Shown: piece after piece, positions 57,523 through 62,499 of the stretch
Position numbering within the stretch: position 1 is the stretch's first letter
Layout: every line of letters starts with the position of its first letter
NCBI GenBank assembly: GCA_016872775.1
Contig: VGZA01000035.1
Location: 1-62,499 of the forward strand
Reading direction: 5' to 3'
DNA from: Planctomycetota bacterium
GTDB taxonomy: Bacteria; Planctomycetota; Planctomycetia; Pirellulales; Pirellulaceae
DNA length: 62,499 nt
The notes under the pieces: generated by a model
Databases searched by the model: none
Told to the model about the DNA's origin: nothing
Seen by the model: the letters and a program-made list of their open reading frames with translations, nothing else
Translations under genes and position numbers: made by a program

Positions 57523-57909
57523 ATGGAATCCAAGATGGCCCCGTCATCCTCCGTCTGGTCGCAAACGAACGGCGAAGTGCTCATCGTCTATTTCAACGAA
57601 TCGAAAATTCTTGACGATGCCCGGATTCAGCAGGTCGGCAAGGATCTTACGCAAATGGTGCCCAAGGCCGAGAAGGGCAAGATGCTGCTGAACTTCCAGA
57701 GTGTCGGCTTCATGTCGTCGGCGATGATCGGCAAATTGATCATGCTGCAGAAGAAGTGCAAGGCGGACAACGTCGACCTGCGATGCTCCAATATCACCGC
57801 GAACATCATGGAAGTGTTCAAGATCATGAAGCTCGACAAGGTCTTCGACATTTACAACGACGAAGCGGATGCCATGAAGGCGTTCGAGAAAAAGGGCTGG
57901 TTCGGCTAA
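57523..57909 (+). CDS. STAS-domain protein (anti-sigma factor antagonist type)
   Basis: A 128-residue, single-domain STAS protein, such as SpoIIAA or RsbV, which take part in partner-switching control of sigma factors or phosphatases. The fold shows as EVLIVYFNESKILDDARIQQ, GKMLLNFQSVGFMSSAMIG and VDLRCSNITANIMEVFKIMK. The place of the phosphorylated Ser (DSSGLG in SpoIIAA) reads SSAMIG, so a Ser is kept at the key position while the Asp before it is replaced. The ATG at 57523 was chosen; ATGs at 57487 and 57535 are alternatives, and none has a strong ribosome site. Its partner kinase is not in this window. Confidence 0.87.
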   Translation: MESKMAPSSSVWSQTNGEVLIVYFNESKILDDARIQQVGKDLTQMVPKAEKGKMLLNFQSVGFMSSAMIGKLIMLQKKCKADNVDLRCSNITANIMEVFKIMKLDKVFDIYNDEADAMKAFEKKGWFG

Positions 57910-57937
57910 ATCCCGTAGATTGCGGTCCCCGGTACCG

Positions 57938-58267
57938 CTACTCAGAGACGAAGGCGTCGAAGACGCGCACGGTCGCCCAATTGGCTTTGTTTTCACTGAT
58001 GAACTTCGCGTGCCGCGGATCGACTTGGTACGCGTCGTGGGCCGCTCGACTGGAAAACACCAGTTGCAAGGCGACGTCGAACTGCTTGTCGTTCACGTCG
58101 CGAGCCATTTCAGGGTCGCGCGTGCCGGCAGCGAAGAGTACCGTTCCGGGGTGCCCGGCCAGATGCTCTTTGCAGCTGGCCACCAGCCGCTCGATCGCCG
58201 CGGGCGAATTATCCCGCAGCGAAAAATAAACCATGTGGGCGAACCAGCGCGAGGATGGATCAGTCAT
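57938..58267 (-). CDS. Dabb-family (stress-responsive A/B barrel) protein
   Basis: A 109-residue protein of the Dabb (dimeric alpha/beta barrel) superfamily. The signature strand is WFAHMVYFSLRDNSPAAIER, and the second strand FDVALQLVFSSRAAHDAYQ follows, with the end DPRHAKFISENKANWATVRV. Dabb proteins form small dimeric barrels, some of them enzymes, many of unknown role. The ATG at 58267 overlaps the FHA gene by eight bases (ATGACTGA), so the two are coupled; a second ATG lies nine bases upstream at 58276. It stops 29 bp from the convergent STAS gene. Confidence 0.87.
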   Translation of the reverse strand: MTDPSSRWFAHMVYFSLRDNSPAAIERLVASCKEHLAGHPGTVLFAAGTRDPEMARDVNDKQFDVALQLVFSSRAAHDAYQVDPRHAKFISENKANWATVRVFDAFVSE

Positions 58268-58724
58268 CGTTGGCATTGGGCCGTTTCATCTGTCCCGCGC
58301 GGCTGTCGCGAATGTCGCGGCGCCGAGCGGGTGGCTCGGGACGGCTGCGCTGCAATCCGGCGCGCTGCAGCAGGGATGCGTTCATGATCTGGGCGACCTC
58401 GTCCTCCTCCGGAGGCGGTGGGCCAATCGCGCCAATGTCGACCGGCGAATACTGCAGTTCATATTCGTGTTTGGCCACCGACAGCTTGTCGCCGGGACCA
58501 ATCCGTTTGCGAAGTACGCGGTTGCCGTTCACTTTGGTACCATTGCTGCTGTCCAGGTCGGTCACGTACCAGTAGCCACCGTCGCAATTCAACTGACAAT
58601 GCCTGGAAGAAACATTGGGAAATCGCAGCACCACGTCGCAGCTCTCGGATCGACCGACGATCAGGCTGTTCTTCAGAAGAGGAATGGGATCGCCGCCGCC
58701 GTGTGGTATCAAGCACCCTAACAT
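58260..58724 (-). CDS. FHA-domain protein
   Basis: A 154-residue protein with an N-terminal forkhead-associated domain, which binds phosphothreonine peptides. Conserved FHA residues are in IVGRSESCDVVL, SSRHCQL and DLDSSNGTKVNG (about residues 20-75). The tail is Pro/Glu/Arg-rich and unstructured. The ATG at 58724 (AGAAGG 11 bases before) gives the usual short lead-in MLGCLIPHGGGDPIPL; a GTG nine codons upstream is possible. It overlaps the Dabb gene. A phosphorylation-dependent adaptor role is expected; the kinase partner is unknown. Confidence 0.9.
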   Translation of the reverse strand: MLGCLIPHGGGDPIPLLKNSLIVGRSESCDVVLRFPNVSSRHCQLNCDGGYWYVTDLDSSNGTKVNGNRVLRKRIGPGDKLSVAKHEYELQYSPVDIGAIGPPPPEEDEVAQIMNASLLQRAGLQRSRPEPPARRRDIRDSRAGQMKRPNANDD

Positions 58725-58837
58725 ATCGCTCAAGCCTTCTGCAGTATGCACGCCGTCCAAAAGGATGGTCTAGAGTTACTCCCACGATAATCCAACGACC
58801 CGGCCGATGGCAAATAGAAATTTACGTGAGGATTCGA

Positions 58838-59809
58838 GTGACGTCAATTGAGTCGACAGATCGTACCAATCCCTCCGCATGGGGCTGGAAAGAAGCCGGT
58901 TTTCCATACTTCTCCTACAACTACTATCTGAAAAAGCGGTTCGGACGGAGAATTCAGAAGGTCAGTGTCGATGCCGGATTTACCTGTCCCAACGTGGACG
59001 GCAGCGTGGCGGTCGGCGGCTGCACTTTCTGCGACAACCGCAGTTTCAGCCCCAGTCGACGGTTGCCGCGGCAGACGATCGCCAGTCAGATCGACGAGGG
59101 GATTCGGCGGCTGAAGCGACGCTACGATTGCGACGATTTTATCGCTTACTTCCAACCCGCCACCAATACCTACGCGGCCGTCGAACGGCTGGCGGCGGTT
59201 TACCAGCAGGCACTGGCCCATGCACAGATCCGCGGACTGGCGATCGGGACCCGACCCGACTGTGTCCCCGAGGAAGTGCTCGATCTGATCGCCGAACTGG
59301 CGGCGCGGTACTACGTTTGCGTCGAATACGGACTGCAGACCATCCACGACCGATCGCTGGTTTGGATGAATCGCGGGCACGATCACGCGGCATCGATCGA
59401 TGCACTGGAACGAAGTCGCGGGCGCGGATTCGAAGTCTGTGCCCATCTGATGCTGGGACTGCCTGGGGAAACGGTGCCCGAGATGCTCGCCACGGCCCGC
59501 GAGGTCGCGCGACTTCCCGTCGACGCCGTGAAGATCCATAACCTGTACGTCGTGAAAGGTACGCCCCTCGCGGACCAATTGGCTCGCGGCGAGATCGATT
59601 TGATGGACCGCGCTACCTACATCTCCACGCTGATCGAATTCCTGGAACTGATACCGCCCTGGGTCGTCGTCGAGCGCATCAGCGGGGACGCTCCGCCGGA
59701 TTACTTTCTCGGACCCTCCTGGTGCCTCGACAAACCGTCCGTCCGTCAGGCCCTGCACCAGGAATTCGCTCGGCGCAATACCTGGCAAGGACGAAAGTTC
59801 AGCGGCTGA
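58838..59809 (+). CDS. Radical SAM protein, YhcC/TIGR01212-like
   Basis: A 323-residue radical SAM protein. The cysteine motif runs CPNVDGSVAVGGCTFC (C-x11-C-x2-C), as in E. coli YhcC, rather than the usual CxxxCxxC. The start KRFGRRIQKVSVDAGFTCPN and later VCVEYGLQTIHD and CAHLMLGLPGET follow that family's order. The GTG at 58838 was chosen for GAGGA six bases upstream. The YhcC group has no settled function; its members are sometimes linked to tRNA or radical chemistry. It diverges from the FHA gene across 113 bp. Confidence 0.9.
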   Translation: MTSIESTDRTNPSAWGWKEAGFPYFSYNYYLKKRFGRRIQKVSVDAGFTCPNVDGSVAVGGCTFCDNRSFSPSRRLPRQTIASQIDEGIRRLKRRYDCDDFIAYFQPATNTYAAVERLAAVYQQALAHAQIRGLAIGTRPDCVPEEVLDLIAELAARYYVCVEYGLQTIHDRSLVWMNRGHDHAASIDALERSRGRGFEVCAHLMLGLPGETVPEMLATAREVARLPVDAVKIHNLYVVKGTPLADQLARGEIDLMDRATYISTLIEFLELIPPWVVVERISGDAPPDYFLGPSWCLDKPSVRQALHQEFARRNTWQGRKFSG

Positions 59810-59837
59810 AAAAGCTCGGGCGGCAGAAAACCGAGTC

Positions 59838-59862
59838 GTAGGACGGGTCTCCTGACCCGTCT
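59838..59862 (+). repeat. REP-like palindromic unit, left member of a pair
   Basis: A 25-bp unit starts GTAGGACGGGT and ends ACCCGTCT, itself forming a 7-bp hairpin (GACGGGT/ACCCGTC). It is inverted relative to the unit at 59917-59942, giving a pair of units about 54 bp apart, and resembles the hairpin at 571-599. It lies 28 bp after the radical SAM gene. Confidence 0.65.
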
Positions 59863-59916
59863 CTCGCGCCGGACCGCGAATGCACGCTCATTTTCTCGAC
59901 GTCGATTCGCAGTTCT

Positions 59917-59942
59917 AGACGGGCCTGGAGGTCCCATCCTAC
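59917..59942 (-). repeat. REP-like palindromic unit, right member of a pair
   Basis: On the minus strand this unit begins GTAGGATGGGACCTCCAGGC and ends CCGTCT, similar to the left unit and the hairpin at 571-599. The pair resembles a BIME-like inverted arrangement of REP elements between two convergent genes. Members of such families are dispersed in the chromosome and depend on host transposases or chromosome structuring in other bacteria. Confidence 0.65.
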
Positions 59943-59962
59943 GACCGTAAGGCAGCGGTCGG

Positions 59963-60787
59963 CTATTTTCCAGCGTCCCACGGATTGACCCAGTCGCCCC
60001 AGTGGGCAAGGTAATGCCTGTAAGCTGGTAGCGAATTTTCCTTGTCCGCCAGCCATTCCTTGGTGGCGGACACGATCGATTGCTCCTTCTCCAGCGTCAA
60101 CTTGCCTAACAACACGCAGGTCCGCAGGAATACAAAATAGGTGTCCAGAACATCGCAGCGACAGTAGTCGTTGATTTCAGCGAGCTTGCCTGCCTCGTAA
60201 AGATCCTGCACCATATGTCCCTTCACGTCGATTTTCCCCGGCTTGCCGATCAAATTCGCCGCCAGATTCAAACCGCCGCTGAAACGGGCTGCGCCAAAAT
60301 TGGTAAGCACGTCGCAAAGGTCGAGATGGGAATCGATGTTGTAGCGATTGCGCGGTTGATCGTACGCCTTAGCGCTGAGGTTGAACCAGCGGGGAATACC
60401 GATCCCGAACCGGTACGCCGCCAGCTCCATCAGCGGGATATCGAACATCCGACCGTTGAAACTTACTAATGTCGGCTGCTTGTACGCCTCCCATCCTCGC
60501 CAGAACTTTTCGGTGATCACGTGCGGACGATAGGAAGGCTCATCGAGCGTCACCAGGTCCTGCAACTGGAAATCGCCGCCCACCTTGGCGACCACCACGG
60601 AAATCGGGACCTGAAATGTATGGGGGATGAAATCGGAATCGTATTTCTCCAGCAATTCATCCCGGAATTTCCGTACCGCCGACCGCGGTTCGATCTTCTC
60701 GTCCGGATACTTCAGTTTGGCGACCAGCGCCGCGTCGGCAACACTCTCAATGTCAAACACCAGGTATGCCACGCCGGCACTTGCCAT
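59963..60787 (-). CDS. Predicted 3'-5' exonuclease, PolB-type (RNase H-like)
   Basis: A 274-residue member of the DEDD exonuclease group in a stand-alone form related to PolB proofreading domains. The first metal motif is LVFDIESVAD near residue 10, the second is VSFNGRMFDIPLME, and the third is YCRCDVLDTYFVF. The length is longer than a minimal exonuclease domain, and the C-terminal about 50 residues (WLADKENSLPAYRHYLAHWG) are not typical. The ATG at 60787 has AAAGGA 7 bases before. It ends 20 bp after the REP-like pair. Function in repair or RNA processing not established. Confidence 0.87.
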   Translation of the reverse strand: MASAGVAYLVFDIESVADAALVAKLKYPDEKIEPRSAVRKFRDELLEKYDSDFIPHTFQVPISVVVAKVGGDFQLQDLVTLDEPSYRPHVITEKFWRGWEAYKQPTLVSFNGRMFDIPLMELAAYRFGIGIPRWFNLSAKAYDQPRNRYNIDSHLDLCDVLTNFGAARFSGGLNLAANLIGKPGKIDVKGHMVQDLYEAGKLAEINDYCRCDVLDTYFVFLRTCVLLGKLTLEKEQSIVSATKEWLADKENSLPAYRHYLAHWGDWVNPWDAGK

Positions 60788-61012
60788 GTCAAAAGTCCTT
60801 TGGATTGGTGGAATTCAACACGGGTGGTCTCCGGTGGCCGTGCCTGCATGAAGCGTAACGGCCTGCCATGGAATCCAACAAGGGGTTGTGTACCATGGAT
60901 GCGATGGATCAATTCGCCCAACGCGGACCAATGTCACCGCCGGCATGATGCCGCGTGGAGGTCACCATGACACCGCCGCCGGCAATTCCCGAAGAAAATG
61001 CGAGGACTGATC

Positions 61013-62269
61013 ATGTCCTGTTGTGACTCCGAACGATTGCTGGCGCGATTTCTTCGCTACGTGACGATTGACACGACAGCCGACCGCCAGTCCAGCACCT
61101 ACCCAAGCTCCGCGGGCCAGTGGGAGTTGGGTCGCGTCGTGGTGGACGAAATGCGGCAGCTGGCCCTGGAGGACATCGAGCAGGACCGCTGGGGACTTGT
61201 CTGGGCCACCGTACCGGCGACGGTCGCCGGTAATGCGCCGGTGATCGCGCTCAATGCCCATTTTGATACGTCGCCCGAAACGTCGGGCAGCGGCGTGAAA
61301 CCGCAACTGATCCGCAACTATTCCGGCGGCGACCTGGTGCTTCGGGGTGACGAGCGGAAAGTCATCCGCGAGTCGGAGAATTCCACGCTGCTCGCGCTGC
61401 ACGGCAAGACGATTATCACGACCGACGGCACGACCTTGCTTGGAGCCGACGACAAGGCCGGTATCGCCGTCATCATGGAAATGGCCGCCTGGCTCCAAAG
61501 CCACCCGGAGATCCCCCACGGACGGCTGCGGATCCTGTTGACCTGCGACGAGGAAATCGGCCACGGTGTGCGGCATGTCGATCTGCGGAAACTCGGCGCG
61601 CAAGCCGCTTACACGCTCGATGGCGGCGGCGCGGGCGAGATCGACGTCGAAACTTTTTCCGCGGATCAGGCGACCGTCACTGCCGAGGGAGTCAACATCC
61701 ATCCCTCGATCGCCAAAGGGCGAATGGTCAACGCCGTGCGGGCGATTTCCGAATTCATTACGCGATTGCCTCGCGCCACGGCCGCGCCGGAATCGACGGC
61801 GGAGCGGCTGGGGTTCCTGCACCCGTTCGAAATCCGTGGCGGCGTCGCCCAGGCCGCTGTCGATCTGCTCATCCGTGACTTCGATACGGCACGACTCACC
61901 GATTGGGCGGAGTTGCTCCGCCAGATCGCCGGCCAGGTCGAACGTGAATTCCCGGGTGCGTCGCTCCAGGTGCGAATCACCCCCCAGTATCGGAATCTCG
62001 CCGACGGACTGGCCCGCGAACCGCGCGCCGTCGAATTCGCCGAGCAGGCCCATCGACGACTTAACGTTCCCTGCAAACGCACGATCATTCGCGGTGGAAC
62101 CGATGGGTCGCAACTGACCGCCATGGGACTGCCGACTCCCAATCTGTCGACAGGTCAACATAACCCGCACTCGCCATTGGAATGGGCCTGCCTGGAAGAA
62201 ATGGAACAGGCGGTCGCCGTGCTCCTCGAACTGGCACAGATCTGGGCGCTCAACCCGCCAACGGCCTGA
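61013..62269 (+). CDS. pepT: Peptidase T (M20 tripeptidase)
   Basis: A 418-residue metallopeptidase of clan MH that removes the N-terminal residue of tripeptides. Zinc ligands and catalytic residues are visible in order: His and Asp in ALNAHFDTSPE, Asp in GADDKAG, Glu-Glu in TCDEEIGHG, Asp in TLDGG and His in STGQHNPHS. The dimerisation domain includes GRMVNAVRAISEFITRLPRA. The length fits peptidase T rather than the longer carboxypeptidases. The ATG at 61013 with GAGGA seven bases before is preferred to the one at 60998. No related gene is nearby; the region after it is a short repeat to the window end. Confidence 0.9.
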   Translation: MSCCDSERLLARFLRYVTIDTTADRQSSTYPSSAGQWELGRVVVDEMRQLALEDIEQDRWGLVWATVPATVAGNAPVIALNAHFDTSPETSGSGVKPQLIRNYSGGDLVLRGDERKVIRESENSTLLALHGKTIITTDGTTLLGADDKAGIAVIMEMAAWLQSHPEIPHGRLRILLTCDEEIGHGVRHVDLRKLGAQAAYTLDGGGAGEIDVETFSADQATVTAEGVNIHPSIAKGRMVNAVRAISEFITRLPRATAAPESTAERLGFLHPFEIRGGVAQAAVDLLIRDFDTARLTDWAELLRQIAGQVEREFPGASLQVRITPQYRNLADGLAREPRAVEFAEQAHRRLNVPCKRTIIRGGTDGSQLTAMGLPTPNLSTGQHNPHSPLEWACLEEMEQAVAVLLELAQIWALNPPTA

Positions 62270-62447
62270 GCCAAAGTCCGATCCCGCAGGAACTGTTCCC
62301 GTAAGAACCGAACCCGCTTTTCAAGGAAAAAACCGCGGCGACCCGCAACCAGCTCGAACGATTCGCACACAGGAGATTGAACCGCGCCTCCACCCCACGT
62401 ATGATCGCGTTTGAAATAGCCCGTGCTCCATAAGCCCCCCGCCCCCC

Positions 62448-62499
62448 GTTCCCCGTTCCCTGTTCCCCGTTCCCTGTTCCCCGTTCCCTGTTCCCTGTT
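62448..62499. repeat. 7-bp satellite repeat running off the window
   Basis: About seven and a half alternating copies of GTTCCCC and GTTCCCT fill the last 52 bp and continue beyond the end of the window, so the length is unknown. The 180 bp before it, after the peptidase T gene, contain no gene. A shorter, degenerate stretch of the same kind of sequence lies at 8410-8442. Confidence 0.85.

Overview
The window reads as a chromosomal segment of a GC-rich planctomycete of the Pirellulales/Planctomycetaceae type. The diagnosis rests on four separate modules of planctomycete-typical secreted proteins: CxxCH (cytochrome-like) DUF1549/DUF1553 and DUF1592/DUF1585 proteins paired with DUF1501 or DUF1552 proteins that carry Tat-like signals. 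Several Gfo/Idh oxidoreductases, a DUF1080 protein and the remnant of a DUF1559-like prepilin protein support it. No rRNA, tRNA, insertion sequence, phage or CRISPR array was seen. About 51 protein genes are supported, plus one pseudogene.

Layout. 1-6.7 kb: end of a Met-Gly-rich protein, a WcaJ-type sugar-phosphate transferase, a small secreted protein, a UvrA and an unknown protein. 6.7-10.6 kb: bioD and an N-carbamoylputrescine amidase diverge from a short shared region, followed by two overlapping Gfo/Idh genes, one lacking the usual lysine motif. 10.6-19 kb: a minus-strand block, DUF1592/1585 > DUF1552 > DUF1549-LamG-DUF1553 > DUF1501. 19-25.3 kb: a possible AbiGi-like protein, a membrane-anchored EEP nuclease/phosphatase, a PilZ-like protein, a coiled-coil protein and a glycine-rich secreted protein. 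25.5-28.7 kb: a Gfo/Idh gene and a DUF1080 gene diverge across an iterated repeat, then GAPDH. 28.9-32.8 kb: DUF1549/1553 > DUF1501 > WD40 operon. 32.8-38.8 kb: an ECF sigma factor coupled to a DUF1549/1553 protein that has gained a cytoplasmic, anti-sigma-like N-terminus and a membrane helix, beside a plain secreted paralogue with its DUF1501 partner.

40-51 kb: a phospholipid operon (PmtA-like methyltransferase > Psd > PssA), a secreted alpha/beta hydrolase, panB, and an ABC exporter locus with two ATPase-permease pairs. 51-56.3 kb: the PrkA kinase > DUF444 > SpoVR stress operon with an extra fourth gene. 56.3-62.5 kb: a decayed region with a prepilin-like pseudogene, then STAS, Dabb, FHA, YhcC-like radical SAM, PolB-type exonuclease and peptidase T genes, ending in a 7-bp satellite repeat that runs off the window.

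The most interesting items are the sigma factor/CxxCH-sensor fusion at 32.8-35.6 kb, the AbiGi-like orphan at 19.2 kb, the three-member phospholipid operon, a palindromic REP-like repeat family (571-599 and 59838-59942), and iterated repeats between the Gfo/Idh and DUF1080 genes. All function calls come from reading motifs by eye; no database search was run.
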